64,000 nt of DNA, taken from contig NZ_CP077095.1 in assembly GCF_014268885.2 (NCBI RefSeq), forward strand, positions 3,689,001-3,753,000, read 5' to 3'. This stretch comes from Pseudomonas xantholysinigenes (GTDB lineage Bacteria > Pseudomonadota > Gammaproteobacteria > Pseudomonadales > Pseudomonadaceae). The position numbers were made by a program, and so were the translations under genes. A model generated the notes under the pieces. It saw only the letters and a program-made list of their open reading frames with translations. It did no database searches and was not told the origin of the DNA. Shown here piece by piece: positions 15,151 to 25,235 of this stretch. Each line of letters starts with the position of its first letter. The first letter of the stretch is position 1.

Positions 15151-16329
15151 ATGACACGCACATCCAAACCCCGCCGCCGGGTACTGCTCGGCTTCCTTGG
15201 CCTGCTCGCCCTCGGCAGCCTGGTGGCCTGGCAGAGCCTGCCGTTGGGCGGTACATCGGTCAGTACGGTGCCGGTGATCCGCGCCGATATCGAGAGCAGT
15301 GTCACGGCCCTCGGCACCTTGCAGCCACGCCGTTATGTCGACGTTGGCGCCCAGGCCTCGGGGCAGATCCGCAAGCTGCATGTGGAGGCCGGCGACGAGG
15401 TGCGTCAGGGCCAGCTGCTGGTCGAGATCGACCCTTCCACGCAACAGGCCAAGCTCGACGCCGGACGCTTCTCGATCGAAAACCTCAAGGCCCAGCTGGC
15501 CGAACAACGCGCCCAGTACCAACTGGCCCTGCAGCAGCATCGACGCCAACGAGACCTGGCCACGGCCGGCGCCACCCGCCAGGAAGACCTGCAAGCGGCA
15601 GAGGCCCAGCTCAAGGTGACCCAGGCACGCATCGACATGTACCAGGCACAGATCCGCCAGGCCCAGGCCAGCCTGCGCAGCGACGAGGCCGAGCTAGGTT
15701 ACACGCGCATCTACGCGCCGATGAGCGGCACCGTGGTGGCAGTGGACGCGCGCGAAGGCCAGACCCTCAACGCCCAGCAGCAGACCCCCTTGATCCTGCG
15801 GATCGCCAAGCTGTCGCCAATGACCGTCTGGGCCCAGGTGTCCGAGGCTGACATCGGCAAGGTCAAGCCGGGCATGAATGCCTATTTCACCACCCTCGCT
15901 GGCGGCAAGCGCCGCTGGACCAGCACCGTGCGGCAGATCCTGCCGATCCCGCCCAAGCCCCTGGACCAGACCAGCCAGGGCAGCGGCAGCCCGGCCAGTG
16001 CCAGCACCGGCACCAGCGGTAGCAAGGTGGTGCAATACACCGTGCTACTGGATGTCGACAACCCCGACGGCGCGCTGATGGCCGAGATGACCAGCCAGGT
16101 GTTCTTCGTCGCCGGCCAGGCCAGCCAGGTACTGAGCGCGCCGTTGGCGGCGCTGGAGGATGGCCCGGGTGACGGCCTGCGCCTGGCCCAGGTACTCAAC
16201 AGCCAAGGCAAGGTCGAGGCGCGCCAGGTGCGCACGGGCCTGGCCGACCGGCTGCGCGTGCAGATCCTCGACGGGCTGAACGAAGGCGAGCGCCTGGTCA
16301 TTGGCGGCCCCAGCGCCAGTGGAGGTTGA
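15151..16329 (+). CDS. pvdR: Pyoverdine efflux periplasmic adaptor PvdR
   Basis: PvdR (392 residues) is the MacA-type membrane fusion protein of the PvdRT-OpmQ pump, which exports newly made and recycled pyoverdine from the periplasm. It has an N-terminal membrane anchor ([19 protein letters not shown]) and a split lipoyl domain ([23 protein letters not shown] and [17 protein letters not shown]) around a coiled-coil hairpin (residues about 110-185). A beta-barrel follows. It is first in the operon, 1 bp before pvdT, under a PvdS-type promoter. Confidence 0.93.
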   Translation: MTRTSKPRRRVLLGFLGLLALGSLVAWQSLPLGGTSVSTVPVIRADIESSVTALGTLQPRRYVDVGAQASGQIRKLHVEAGDEVRQGQLLVEIDPSTQQAKLDAGRFSIENLKAQLAEQRAQYQLALQQHRRQRDLATAGATRQEDLQAAEAQLKVTQARIDMYQAQIRQAQASLRSDEAELGYTRIYAPMSGTVVAVDAREGQTLNAQQQTPLILRIAKLSPMTVWAQVSEADIGKVKPGMNAYFTTLAGGKRRWTSTVRQILPIPPKPLDQTSQGSGSPASASTGTSGSKVVQYTVLLDVDNPDGALMAEMTSQVFFVAGQASQVLSAPLAALEDGPGDGLRLAQVLNSQGKVEARQVRTGLADRLRVQILDGLNEGERLVIGGPSASGG

Positions 16330-16330
16330 C

Positions 16331-18295
16331 ATGAGCACTGCGCTGATCGAGCTGTGTGACATCCGCAAGGTCTATGGCGGCGTCGACTCGCCGCAGGTCG
16401 AGGTCTTGCGCGGCATCAGCCTGAGCATCCACCCCGGCGAATTCGTCGCCATCGTCGGTGCCTCCGGCTCGGGCAAATCGACCCTGATGAACATCCTCGG
16501 CTGCCTCGATCGCCCCAGTAGCGGCAGCTACCGCTTCGCCGGCCGCGACGTGGCCGAACTGGACAGCGACGAGCTGGCCTGGCTGCGCCGCGAAGCCTTC
16601 GGCTTCGTGTTCCAGGGCTATCACCTGATTCCTTCAGGCTCGGCCCAGGAAAACGTCGAGATGCCGGCCATCTATGCCGGCACGCCCCCTGCCGAGCGCC
16701 ATGCCCGTGCCCACGCCCTGCTTGAGCGCCTGGGCCTGGCCAGCCGTACCGGCAACCGTCCGCACCAGTTGTCCGGCGGCCAGCAACAACGCGTCTCGAT
16801 CGCCAGGGCCTTGATGAACGGCGGCCATATCATCCTCGCCGACGAACCCACCGGCGCGCTGGACAGCCATAGCGGCGCCGAGGTCATGGCCCTGCTCGAC
16901 GAGCTGGCCAGCCAGGGCCACGTGATCATCCTCATCACCCACGACCGCGCAGTTGCCGCCCGCGCCCAACGGGTCATCGAAGTCCGCGATGGCCAGGTGG
17001 TCAGCGATTCGGCCGCCGAGCAACCGCCCGCGGTCACCCACGCGTCCTTGCAAGCCGACGACCTGCGCCAGCGCCTCGACCGCGGCGCCACCCTCAAGGG
17101 CGCCTGGAAAGGCGAGCTGCTCGAGGCCCTGCAAGCTGCCTGGCGCGTCATGTGGATCAACCGTTTTCGCACCGCCCTGACCTTGCTCGGTATCGTCATC
17201 GGCGTGGCGTCGGTGGTGGTCATGCTGGCCGTGGGTGAAGGCAGCAAGCGCCAGGTGATGGCGCAGATGGCCGCGTTCGGCTCGAATATCCTCTACCTCA
17301 ACGGCAAGGAGGCCTCCGAGCGCGAGCCCGGCGGCATCGTGACCCTCGACGATGTCGACGCCATTGCCCAGCTGCCGCAGGTGCGCCATGTGATGCCGGT
17401 GATCGGCGACAAGCTGATGGTGCGTCAGGGCAACAACAGCCTGCAGGTCTATGTCGGCGGCAACAACACCTGGTTTCCCGAGGTGTTCGACTGGCCGGTG
17501 GCCGAGGGCAGCTTCTACAGCACAGCCGACGAAGCCAGCGGCGCCGCCGTGGCGGTGATCGGCTCCAAGGTGCGGGACAAGTTGTTCCCCGACGCCAGCA
17601 ACCCGCTTGGCCGTTACGTACTGATCGGCAACGTGCCCTTCCAGGTGGTCGGCGTGCTGGTGGCCAAGGGTGCAAGCTCGGGCCAGCAGGACGCCGACGA
17701 ACGCATCGCCGTGCCCTACTCCGCCGCGGCGATCCGCCTGTTCGGCAGTCGCGACCCCGAGTACGTGGCCATCGCCGCCCAGGACTCCAGGCACGTGAGC
17801 GAGACGGAACAGGCGATCGATCGCCTGCTGCGCCAGCGCCACCAGGGCAAGCACGACTACGAACTGACCAACTCTGCGGCGTTGATCCAGGCCGAGGCCC
17901 GCACCCAGAACAGCCTGTCGTTGATGCTCGGCGCGATCGCGGCGATTTCCCTGCTGGTCGGCGGCATCGGCGTGATGAACATCATGCTCATGACCGTGCG
18001 CGAACGCACCCGGGAGATCGGCATCCGCATGGCCACCGGCGCACGCCAGCGCGACATCCTGCGGCAGTTCCTCTCCGAGGCGGTGATGCTGTCGATGGTC
18101 GGCGGGGTCACCGGCATCGTCCTGGCCCTGGCCATCGGCGGCGGCCTGCTGCTGGCCAGCATCGCCGTGGCCTTCACCTTGCCCGCCATGCTCGGCGCCT
18201 TCGCCTGCGCCGTGATCACCGGGGTGATGTTCGGTTTCATGCCGGCCCGCAAGGCCGCCCGCCTCGACCCGGTCAAGGCCCTCACCAGCGAATAA
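16331..18295 (+). CDS. pvdT: Pyoverdine efflux ATPase/permease PvdT
   Basis: PvdT (654 residues) is a MacB-type ABC half transporter. The nucleotide-binding domain comes first (Walker [10 protein letters not shown], signature LSGGQQQR, Walker [12 protein letters not shown]-loop ITHDR). A linker, four membrane segments and a large periplasmic domain follow (residues about 290-530), ending in the FtsX-like [21 protein letters not shown] region. It powers the tripartite pump with PvdR and OpmQ. The start ATG lies 1 bp after the pvdR stop. Confidence 0.93.
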   Translation: MSTALIELCDIRKVYGGVDSPQVEVLRGISLSIHPGEFVAIVGASGSGKSTLMNILGCLDRPSSGSYRFAGRDVAELDSDELAWLRREAFGFVFQGYHLIPSGSAQENVEMPAIYAGTPPAERHARAHALLERLGLASRTGNRPHQLSGGQQQRVSIARALMNGGHIILADEPTGALDSHSGAEVMALLDELASQGHVIILITHDRAVAARAQRVIEVRDGQVVSDSAAEQPPAVTHASLQADDLRQRLDRGATLKGAWKGELLEALQAAWRVMWINRFRTALTLLGIVIGVASVVVMLAVGEGSKRQVMAQMAAFGSNILYLNGKEASEREPGGIVTLDDVDAIAQLPQVRHVMPVIGDKLMVRQGNNSLQVYVGGNNTWFPEVFDWPVAEGSFYSTADEASGAAVAVIGSKVRDKLFPDASNPLGRYVLIGNVPFQVVGVLVAKGASSGQQDADERIAVPYSAAAIRLFGSRDPEYVAIAAQDSRHVSETEQAIDRLLRQRHQGKHDYELTNSAALIQAEARTQNSLSLMLGAIAAISLLVGGIGVMNIMLMTVRERTREIGIRMATGARQRDILRQFLSEAVMLSMVGGVTGIVLALAIGGGLLLASIAVAFTLPAMLGAFACAVITGVMFGFMPARKAARLDPVKALTSE

Positions 18296-18298
18296 CCC

Positions 18299-19696
18299 AT
18301 GACGATCCCAAGCCGCTTCAGCCTGTTGACCCTGAGCCTGTGCCTCGCCGCTTGTAGCACGCCACCACCGCCGGCGGCGAACATCGAACCGCCGACCACC
18401 TGGCAAGGCCCCACCCAAGTGGCGCAGCCTTTCCCCGACCAGCAGTGGTGGCGCGCCTTCGCCAGCGGCGAGCTGGACCGCCTGGTCGAACGCGCACGGC
18501 ACAACAGCCATGACCTGGCCGCCGCCGCCGCCCGCGTACGTCAGGCCCAAGCCAGCGCGGTCATCGCCGGCGCGCCGTTGCTGCCCGAACTGCGCCTCGG
18601 CCTGGACGGCAGCCGCCAGCGCTTGCTGCGCGGCGATGGCAACGACCAACTCGATGCCAGCAGCAGCGAGCGCACCAGCACCTCGTTCGGCACACGCTTG
18701 AGCGCCAGCTACGAAATCGACTTCTGGGGCGGCTTGCGCGCAAGCCGCGACAGCGCCCTGCGCAGCCTGGCCGCCAGTCGCTTCGACCGCCAGACCGTGG
18801 AGCTGACCCTGACCAGCGCCGTCGCCGACAGCTACCTGCAAGGCCTGGCTCTGGAAGAACAGTTGCGCATCGCCCGCCTCAACCTCGGCAATGCCCGCGA
18901 CGTGCTGGCGTTGGTCGAGGCACGCGAGCGCTCGGGCGCGGCCACGCGCCTGGAACTGGCGCAGCAACGCAGCCTGGTCGCCGCCCAGGAGCGCCAGCTA
19001 CCGCTGCTGGAACAACGCCGCCAGGACAACCGCGTCACCCTGGCGACCCTGCTCGGCGATCCGGTCCAGGCCCTGCCCACCAGCCTCGACACCCTCGACG
19101 CCTTGCGCTGGCCCAGCATTGGCAGCGGCGTGCCCAGCGAACTGCTCGGGCGACGCCCGGACATTGCCGCCGCCGAGGCGCGCCTGGCCGCGGCCAATGC
19201 CGACATCCAGGTGGCCCGGGCCGCCATGCTGCCGCGCCTGGTGCTCGGCGCCGACCTGGGCAGTGGCGCGCGGACCTTCGCCAACCTGCTCGACAGCCCT
19301 TACTACACCCTCACCGCCGGGCTCACCGCGCCGATCTTCAACAATGGCCGCTTGAGCGCGGCCCGGGACCTGGCCAGCGCCAGGCAGCAAGAGCTGCTGG
19401 AAGCCTACCGCGCTAGCATCCTCGCCGGTTTCGCCGATGTCGAGAAGGCGCTCAACGCCATCAGCGGCGTCGAGCGCCAGCGCCAGTGGCAAGACCAGGA
19501 AGTCGAGCAGGCGCGCATCGCCTTCGACCTGGCCCAGCAGCGCTATGGTGCCGGCGCCGAGACCTTGCTCAGCGTACTCGAGACCCAACGCACGCTGTAC
19601 CAGGCCCAGGACCAACAGGCGCAATTGCGCCTGGCACGGCTGCAGGGCAGCGTGGCGCTGTACAAGGCACTGGGTGGGGGATGGCAGGTGCAGTAG
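18299..19696 (+). CDS. opmQ: Pyoverdine efflux outer-membrane channel OpmQ
   Basis: OpmQ (465 residues) is a TolC/OprM-type outer-membrane factor with a lipoprotein signal (LCLAACSTPP). It has the two repeated halves of the family: helical stretches with ARVRQAQASAVIAGAPLLPEL and ARLAAANADIQVARAAMLPRLVL, and a closing YGAGAETLLSVLETQRTLYQAQ segment. It completes the PvdRT-OpmQ pump. It begins 3 bp after pvdT. A 19-bp perfect hairpin follows, between it and convergent pvdP. Confidence 0.93.
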   Translation: MTIPSRFSLLTLSLCLAACSTPPPPAANIEPPTTWQGPTQVAQPFPDQQWWRAFASGELDRLVERARHNSHDLAAAAARVRQAQASAVIAGAPLLPELRLGLDGSRQRLLRGDGNDQLDASSSERTSTSFGTRLSASYEIDFWGGLRASRDSALRSLAASRFDRQTVELTLTSAVADSYLQGLALEEQLRIARLNLGNARDVLALVEARERSGAATRLELAQQRSLVAAQERQLPLLEQRRQDNRVTLATLLGDPVQALPTSLDTLDALRWPSIGSGVPSELLGRRPDIAAAEARLAAANADIQVARAAMLPRLVLGADLGSGARTFANLLDSPYYTLTAGLTAPIFNNGRLSAARDLASARQQELLEAYRASILAGFADVEKALNAISGVERQRQWQDQEVEQARIAFDLAQQRYGAGAETLLSVLETQRTLYQAQDQQAQLRLARLQGSVALYKALGGGWQVQ

Positions 19697-19700
19697 GGCT

Positions 19701-19745
19701 GCCTTGCCAGCGCACCTCGGCAACGTCGAGGTGCGCTGGCAAGGC
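19701..19745. terminator. Bidirectional hairpin between opmQ and pvdP
   Basis: Perfect 19-bp inverted arms (19701-19719 and 19727-19745) with a 7-nt loop lie between two convergent genes. There is no T-run, so it may act as a terminator or as a 3' mRNA stabiliser. Confidence 0.65.
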
Positions 19746-19751
19746 TGACGC

Positions 19752-21374
19752 TCAGGTCACGATATTCTTCAGCGACAGGTGCCGCGCATACCAGGGCCGT
19801 TGCGGCACCTTGCGCAGGAAGGGTTCGATCTGGTCGTCCTCGCCGAAGGTGATGCGCAACGCCAGCTTCATGGTCTCGACGTCCATCTCCACCGACTTGC
19901 CCGGACGCATGCCCGGCTGCGTGCTGCAACCGTGGGTATCCGGCCCCAGCCAAGGGTCGTCGACCTCCACCCAGCGACCGGGCGCGAACCACGGCACACC
20001 ATTGACCTCAAGGCGTCGAACCTGACCGGGATGGTAACGCTCATGGGCGCGGAACCAGTCGTCGATACGGTCGTCGATCCACCCGTGAAAGCCCCAGAAC
20101 ACAGGGTTGACATGGGATGAGAACGGATCGCCGAGAAAGTCGTTGTCACGCCCGAACCAGCGCGCGGCGAAGTCGGCCGAATCCCGTGCGAACGGCACCG
20201 GCGCGCCATTGCCAGGGTCGCGTGGCACCGAGGCCCAGCACATGTGCAACCAGTCGTGCAGATTCATCTCCAGTTCCGAGCCGAAGGCCCCGAGGGACAG
20301 CTTCGACAGGTACAACGGATCCTGGTATTGCGACTCCCAGACCTGGAAGTTGCTGCAGTAGGTTTCGCCGGCCTTGATCGCCCCGACCCACTGCCCATAG
20401 GCCTCGTCACCCGGCGCCTGCCAGCCGGGCGGTACCCGGTAGCCGTCGTGGTTGTCGTAGTAACGGGCAAACCCCGGGCGATCGAGTTCCACGCTCGGTT
20501 GTGGCAACGGGAAACGCGACCAGGAAGGCAAATCCTGCAAGGTGCGCGCATACATCAACATGTGCCGATGCATGAACAGAAAGTCGATGCCCGAACCGTT
20601 ACGGTGCTTGCGTGGCCCCCGGGCATCGCGCTCGCGGTCTCGTGGCCCAGGCTGCCAGCCCAGGCCACGCAGGGCGTTCTGCTTCACTTCCGGCAATTTG
20701 TGCCATTGGTCGCGGGTGGCATGCCAAAGCTGGTGGAACAAGCGGTGCTCGGCACCGATCACCCAGTCCTGCATCTGCGGGGTATAGGGGATCCGTTCAC
20801 GCGCTTCGGGGAACAGGCGCTTGACCGCGACGAAGCGGCTGTCCTGCAACGGCAGGGTCAAGGGCCGGTCCAGGCGCTGCAGGCGCCCGCTCAAGGTACC
20901 GCTGCCGGCGTTGGCGAACTCGCCCCAGACCTCATCTAGGCTGGCCACGCACTCATAGCCTGGCCCACCCTGCGTGCTCATCAGCCGCCAACGCACCGCG
21001 CCCGTGCTGGCACCCACCAGATCGCCGAGCACGCGATAGGCGGGCTCCGTCTCGCCACGCAGGCGTTCACCGGTATCGACGAAGCCGCGCAGGCCGCGCC
21101 CCTTGGTGGCGATATCGAGGAATAGCTCGACGCCCTCGCCCGGCACACCCTCAAGGCCCGCGTCAGCGCCTTCGAAACGAATGTCCCAGACACCGCGCAG
21201 CAGGTCCGCGAGCACCTGGCCGCTGTAGTCGGCCAGCTCCACGCTGGCCTCGCCCGGGGTGACGATATCGTCCTCAGGGTCATGAGTCAGTTGCTTGTGC
21301 GCGTAATAAGCCGCCGTACCCGTGGCACCCGCCACGGCCAGCCCGGCGATGAATCCTCGTCGAGAAATTGTCAT
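19752..21374 (-). CDS. pvdP: Pyoverdine tyrosinase PvdP
   Basis: PvdP (540 residues) is the periplasmic copper tyrosinase that oxidises the D-Tyr of ferribactin to start closing the pyoverdine chromophore. A twin-arginine signal opens it (SRRGFIAGLAVAGATGTAA). Histidine-rich tyrosinase motifs are in the C-terminal half: HQLWHATRDQWH, FMHRHMLMYAR, LHDWLHMCW and HVNPVFWGFHGWIDDR. P. aeruginosa PvdP has similar length and also a Tat signal. It has its own PvdS promoter at 21422-21445, and pvdH lies just upstream on the same strand. Confidence 0.92.
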   Translation of the reverse strand: MTISRRGFIAGLAVAGATGTAAYYAHKQLTHDPEDDIVTPGEASVELADYSGQVLADLLRGVWDIRFEGADAGLEGVPGEGVELFLDIATKGRGLRGFVDTGERLRGETEPAYRVLGDLVGASTGAVRWRLMSTQGGPGYECVASLDEVWGEFANAGSGTLSGRLQRLDRPLTLPLQDSRFVAVKRLFPEARERIPYTPQMQDWVIGAEHRLFHQLWHATRDQWHKLPEVKQNALRGLGWQPGPRDRERDARGPRKHRNGSGIDFLFMHRHMLMYARTLQDLPSWSRFPLPQPSVELDRPGFARYYDNHDGYRVPPGWQAPGDEAYGQWVGAIKAGETYCSNFQVWESQYQDPLYLSKLSLGAFGSELEMNLHDWLHMCWASVPRDPGNGAPVPFARDSADFAARWFGRDNDFLGDPFSSHVNPVFWGFHGWIDDRIDDWFRAHERYHPGQVRRLEVNGVPWFAPGRWVEVDDPWLGPDTHGCSTQPGMRPGKSVEMDVETMKLALRITFGEDDQIEPFLRKVPQRPWYARHLSLKNIVT

Positions 21375-21421
21375 TGCGCCTCAATCCGTCTCCGCGTGAC
21401 GCGGCTTCTACCCAAGCTAGG

Positions 21422-21445
21422 ACGTACCAGGCAGGGGGAAATTTA
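21422..21445 (-). promoter_or_regulatory. PvdS-dependent promoter of pvdP
   Basis: On the minus strand TAAAT (21445-21441), 16 bp, CGT (21424-21422). It lies about 50 bp upstream of the pvdP ATG. Confidence 0.85.
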
Positions 21446-21491
21446 CCTGCGTCCGAGCCCGGAAACACGGGGCCTGGCGGCCCCGGATCGC

Positions 21492-22889
21492 TCAGCCCGC
21501 CACGGCGGCGCGTACTGCCTCGGCGAAGCGCGCGGCGACTTCGTCGATCTGTTCGGCGCTGATGATCAATGGCGGCAGGAAGCGCACCACTGCGCCATGC
21601 CGACCACCCAGCTCGAGGATAAGGCCGCGACGCAGGCATTCGCGCTGCACCTTCGGCGCCAGGGTGCGGCAGGCCGGCGGATGGCCCTGGGCGTCGCGGG
21701 TGCCCGCCGGGTCCACCAGTTCGACCCCCAGCATCAGGCCACGGCCTCGAATGTCGCCCAGTTGCGGGCAGTCCTGCTGCAGCCGCAGCAGATGGCCGCG
21801 CAGCCGTTGGCCCATGGCCTCGGCGTGCTCGCACAGGCGATGCTCGACCAGGTAGCGCATCACCGCCGAACCCGTGGCCATGGCCATCTGGTTGCCGCGG
21901 AAAGTGCCGGCGTGGGCGCCTGGCGACCAGGTATCCAGCCAGTCGCGATAGACCGTGACCGCCATCGGCAGGCTGCCGCCAATGGCCTTGGACAGGGTGA
22001 CCACGTCGGGCACGATGCCGGCGTGCTCGAAGGCGAACATCTTGCCAGTGCGGGCGAAGCCACTCTGGATCTCATCGACGATCAACGCTACGCCGGCCTG
22101 CTCGGTGATCCGCCGCAGACCTCGCAGCCATTCGACGTCCGCCGGGATCACCCCGCCCTCGCCCTGCACCACCTCGACGATCACCGCGGCAGGCAGGGCC
22201 ACGCCCGCCTCCGGATCGTTCAACAGGTTCTCCAGGTAATGCAGGTTGGCACGCACGCCCGCCTCACCGCCCAGGCCGAACGGGCAACGGTAGTCGTAGG
22301 GGTAAGGCAGGAACTGTACCCCGCTGGCGAGCAGCGCGCCCAACGGCTTTTTCGGCCCCAGGCTGCCCATCAGGCTCAGCGCCCCCTGGGTCATGCCGTG
22401 GTAGCCGCCCTGGAACGCCAGCACCGTGCTCCGCCCGGTGGCGGTGCGCACCAGTTTGAGCGCCGCTTCCACCGCATCGGTGCCGGTGGGGCCGCAGAAC
22501 TGGATCTTCGCCTCACGGCGCAATGCCTCGGGCAGCAGGCCGAACAGGTCCTGGACGAACTGATCCTTGACCGGCGTGGTCAGGTCCAGGGTATGCAGCG
22601 GCAGTTCGTCGGCGATCACCTGCTGGATCGCATCGATCACCACCGGGTGGTTATGCCCCAGGGCCAAGGTACCGGCGCCGGCCAGGCAATCGATGAACTG
22701 GCGGCCTTCGACATCCTCGACATAAATGCCCCGGGCACGCTTGAGTGCCAGCGGGATACGCCGCGGATAGCTGCGGGCATTGGACTCCTGCTGTTGCTGG
22801 CGCAGCAGCAGTGGTGATTGCTCGAACTCATACAGCGCGCGCGGCGTGGTGGCCGGCAGCGCCTGGGCCAGGCTGGAAGCGGTCGACAT
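21492..22889 (-). CDS. pvdH: Diaminobutyrate-2-oxoglutarate aminotransferase PvdH
   Basis: PvdH (465 residues from ATG 22889) makes L-2,4-diaminobutyrate from aspartate semialdehyde. Dab is loaded by PvdL to form the chromophore ring. Class III aminotransferase features: [21 protein letters not shown], the [21 protein letters not shown] motif and the PLP lysine in [14 protein letters not shown]. Its PvdS promoter is at 22972-22995. The 117-bp gap to pvdP holds the pvdP promoter. Confidence 0.92.
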   Translation of the reverse strand: MSTASSLAQALPATTPRALYEFEQSPLLLRQQQQESNARSYPRRIPLALKRARGIYVEDVEGRQFIDCLAGAGTLALGHNHPVVIDAIQQVIADELPLHTLDLTTPVKDQFVQDLFGLLPEALRREAKIQFCGPTGTDAVEAALKLVRTATGRSTVLAFQGGYHGMTQGALSLMGSLGPKKPLGALLASGVQFLPYPYDYRCPFGLGGEAGVRANLHYLENLLNDPEAGVALPAAVIVEVVQGEGGVIPADVEWLRGLRRITEQAGVALIVDEIQSGFARTGKMFAFEHAGIVPDVVTLSKAIGGSLPMAVTVYRDWLDTWSPGAHAGTFRGNQMAMATGSAVMRYLVEHRLCEHAEAMGQRLRGHLLRLQQDCPQLGDIRGRGLMLGVELVDPAGTRDAQGHPPACRTLAPKVQRECLRRGLILELGGRHGAVVRFLPPLIISAEQIDEVAARFAEAVRAAVAG

Positions 22890-22971
22890 CGGGAAAACCC
22901 TCGCAAGCAAGCGAATGTGCCCGCCACGCTTCCTGTCAGCGGAGGTGTGTCGGGGCGTTATCGCTTGGAAA

Positions 22972-22995
22972 ACGCTTTGGCGAGGGATGGATTTA
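22972..22995 (-). promoter_or_regulatory. PvdS-dependent promoter of pvdH
   Basis: On the minus strand GC-TAAAT-CC (TAAAT 22995-22991), 16 bp, CGT (22974-22972). TAAATCC is the full iron-starvation box. It lies about 85 bp upstream of the pvdH start. Confidence 0.88.
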
Positions 22996-23055
22996 GCGCT
23001 TGGCGCTGTATTTGTTGTGGCGCTGACAAGCGTGCCCGATCACCGGACCTGCCAT

Positions 23056-24378
23056 TCACGCAGCCGGGCGTGCTGGCACCTGCAACCACACCCGCAAGCC
23101 ATCGGCCTGGCTGTCGAAGCGCAAGGTGCCGGCACAACGCTGGACGATAGCCTGGACAATCGCCAGCCCCAGGCCGCAGCCGCCGCTGTGGCCATGGCGC
23201 CAGAAGCGCTCGGTCAGGTGGGCCAGGTCTTGCTCGGCGATGCCAGGGCCATGGTCGCGCACCATGAAGCCAACCTGGCCGTCGCGCGCCTGCACCGCCA
23301 GTTCCACCTCGGCATCGCCGCCATGGCGCAAGGCGTTGTCCAGCAGGTTGCGCAGGGCCGCCACCGCCAGCGGCGCCGGCATGCCCAGGTAGAGCTGGGC
23401 AGCCTCCTCGGACAGCTGCAGGCGGATGCGTCGATTGTCGCCGCCACCGGCATCCTGCATGGCTTGCAAGGCCACTTGCTCGGCGCTGCATTGCACACCG
23501 TCGTCGAACGACAGGCTGCCCTCGACACGCGCCAGCATCAGCAATTGCTCGAGGGTGCGGTGCATGCGGTCGGTGCCCTGCTCGGCATGCGCCAACGCCT
23601 GCTCGCGCACGGCGCCGTCGGTCATGCGCGCCACCTGCAGGTGGGTCTTGATCGCGGTCAGCGGGCTGCGCAGTTCGTGAGCCGCGTCGTCGGTCAGGCG
23701 CCGCTCGCGCTCGATGGTCTGGGCGATGCGCAGGAACAGCTGGTTCTGTGTGGCGAGCAGCGGTTGCAGCTCGCTGGGCAGGCCCGCCACCTCCAAGGGC
23801 TCGACGCTGTCGGCGCGGCGACGGCGCAAGGCATCGCGCATGCGATTGAGCGGTTCCAGGCCCTTGCCCAGGCCGATCCACAGCAGCCCCAGGCTGCCCA
23901 GCAAAGCCATCAGCACCGGCGCCGAGGCGGCCAGCAGGATCGACTGGTTGAGCGCCTCGCGCTCCTGGTGACGGTCGGCGGTGGTGATGCGCACATCGCC
24001 GTGGTTGTAGGTGAAGGTGCGCCAAGACGCGCCGTCGATGGTCTGGTCGCGAAAGCCACTGCGCCCGTCATCGATGCTGCCGTCATGCTTGTGATTGCTG
24101 GCGAGGATTTCCCCGCGCAGGGAACTGACCTGGCACGCCATGCCATCTGGCACGCTGAACTGGTCGGCGGAAAAATGCGCGTCCTGGCCCTTGGCGGCCA
24201 AGGGCTGCGGCAACTGGTCGATCAGGCCGGCGACCATGCGCGCCGAGGCGACCAGGCGCTGGTCGAGGGAGAACATCATCTGCTGGCGCAGGTCGCGCAG
24301 CATCCACGCGGCAGCCAGCGCCCAGATGACGATGAAAACGCTGCCGAGGATCAGCGACAGGCGCACCCGCAGGCTCAT
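23056..24378 (-). CDS. Two-component sensor histidine kinase (QseC/PmrB/TctE type)
   Basis: The 440-residue kinase has a first membrane helix (residues about 7-27), a periplasmic sensor (28-145), a second helix (146-172), then a HAMP-less linker. The HisKA domain has H234 in DDAAHELRSPLTAIKTHLQ. The ATPase domain has LLDNALRHGG, DHGPGIAEQDL and GLGLAIVQ. It overlaps the regulator gene by 4 bp (ATGA), so the pair is coupled. The divergent Dsb operon and a regulator-type direct repeat at 25171 suggest it senses envelope redox or metal state. Confidence 0.88.
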   Translation of the reverse strand: MSLRVRLSLILGSVFIVIWALAAAWMLRDLRQQMMFSLDQRLVASARMVAGLIDQLPQPLAAKGQDAHFSADQFSVPDGMACQVSSLRGEILASNHKHDGSIDDGRSGFRDQTIDGASWRTFTYNHGDVRITTADRHQEREALNQSILLAASAPVLMALLGSLGLLWIGLGKGLEPLNRMRDALRRRRADSVEPLEVAGLPSELQPLLATQNQLFLRIAQTIERERRLTDDAAHELRSPLTAIKTHLQVARMTDGAVREQALAHAEQGTDRMHRTLEQLLMLARVEGSLSFDDGVQCSAEQVALQAMQDAGGGDNRRIRLQLSEEAAQLYLGMPAPLAVAALRNLLDNALRHGGDAEVELAVQARDGQVGFMVRDHGPGIAEQDLAHLTERFWRHGHSGGCGLGLAIVQAIVQRCAGTLRFDSQADGLRVWLQVPARPAA

Positions 24379-25058
24379 GGTGCCTCCTCTCCCGGCGCCT
24401 GGGCCGGGCCCAGCCGGTAGCCAAGGCCGCGCACGGTCTCGACGATGCCGCCGCCGAGCTTGCGCCGCAGGTGATGGATATGCACGTTCAACGCGTTGCT
24501 CTCGACCTCGTCGCTGAAGCCGTAGACGCAATCCTTGAGCTGTTCGCTGGAGAGCACCCGCCCACGGTTCTGCAACAGCGCCTGCAACAGCGCCTGCTCG
24601 CGGCGCGACAGATCGACTGGCTGACCGGCCAGGGTGGCCAGGCAGCTGCTCGGGTCGTAGCTCAGCGGGCCGTGCTCGATGATATTCACCGCCCGCCCGG
24701 CAGCCCGGCGCAACAGGGTATGCAAGCGCGCGGCCAGCTCGCGCAAGTCGAAAGGCTTGAGCAGGTAGTCGTCGGCGCCGGCCTGCAGGCCATCGACGCG
24801 ATCGGTGACCGCATCGCGGGCGGTGAGCACCAGCACCGGCAGCGTTTCGCCCTGCTGGCGCAGGCGGCGCAGCAGCTTCAGGCCATCTTCGTCGGGCAGG
24901 CCGAGGTCGAGGATCATCACATCGAACTGCGCGGTCTGCAGCAGTTGCCGGGCCTGCGAGGCGCTGGCCACCCGGTCCACGGTCAGGCCCTGGGCCGAAA
25001 GACCGGCGCAGATACCGCTGGCGATCAGGTCGTCGTCCTCGCAGAGCAGAACGTGCAT
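24375..25058 (-). CDS. OmpR/PhoB-type response regulator
   Basis: The 227-residue regulator has a receiver domain (acidic CEDDD at 6-10, phosphoacceptor D51 in MILDLGLPDEDG, K near 102 in LLKPF) and a C-terminal winged helix (residues about 125-220, ending VRGLGYRLGP). ATG 25058 was chosen because it directly precedes the receiver beta-strand MHVLLCEDD. It belongs to the PmrA/QseB/BqsR-like group by overall pattern. A TTTAAC-N5-GTTAAT repeat of the sort this group binds lies in the divergent gap to dsbD. Confidence 0.88.
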   Translation of the reverse strand: MHVLLCEDDDLIASGICAGLSAQGLTVDRVASASQARQLLQTAQFDVMILDLGLPDEDGLKLLRRLRQQGETLPVLVLTARDAVTDRVDGLQAGADDYLLKPFDLRELAARLHTLLRRAAGRAVNIIEHGPLSYDPSSCLATLAGQPVDLSRREQALLQALLQNRGRVLSSEQLKDCVYGFSDEVESNALNVHIHHLRRKLGGGIVETVRGLGYRLGPAQAPGEEAP

Positions 25059-25170
25059 GGGGGCTCTCCTGGGTGGGGTGACGGGCATTGCATAGCATGC
25101 TGATTAAGGGGGGATTATGAACCGTCTTGGCGTTGCCGGTGAGGTTCCGCTAACAACCGTTCCCATCCGG

Positions 25171-25187
25171 TTTAACCTTCAGTTAAT
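25171..25187. promoter_or_regulatory. Candidate response-regulator box before the Dsb operon
   Basis: TTTAAC-CTTCA-GTTAAT is a 6-bp direct repeat spaced by 5, like the YTTAAK-N5-YTTAAK boxes of PmrA/QseB/BqsR regulators. It lies 49 bp upstream of the dsbD start and 113 bp from the regulator gene. Confidence 0.5.
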
Positions 25188-25235
25188 AAGCCATGCCCAG
25201 CATGGCCTCAACTCAAGTTCCAGCAAGGCGTCGAC

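Noticed and set aside
23056..25098. A single 680-codon protein spanning kinase and regulator
   Set aside because: Its first third is the regulator gene read in the wrong frame; the true kinase starts at 24378 and the regulator at 25058, overlapping by 4 bp.
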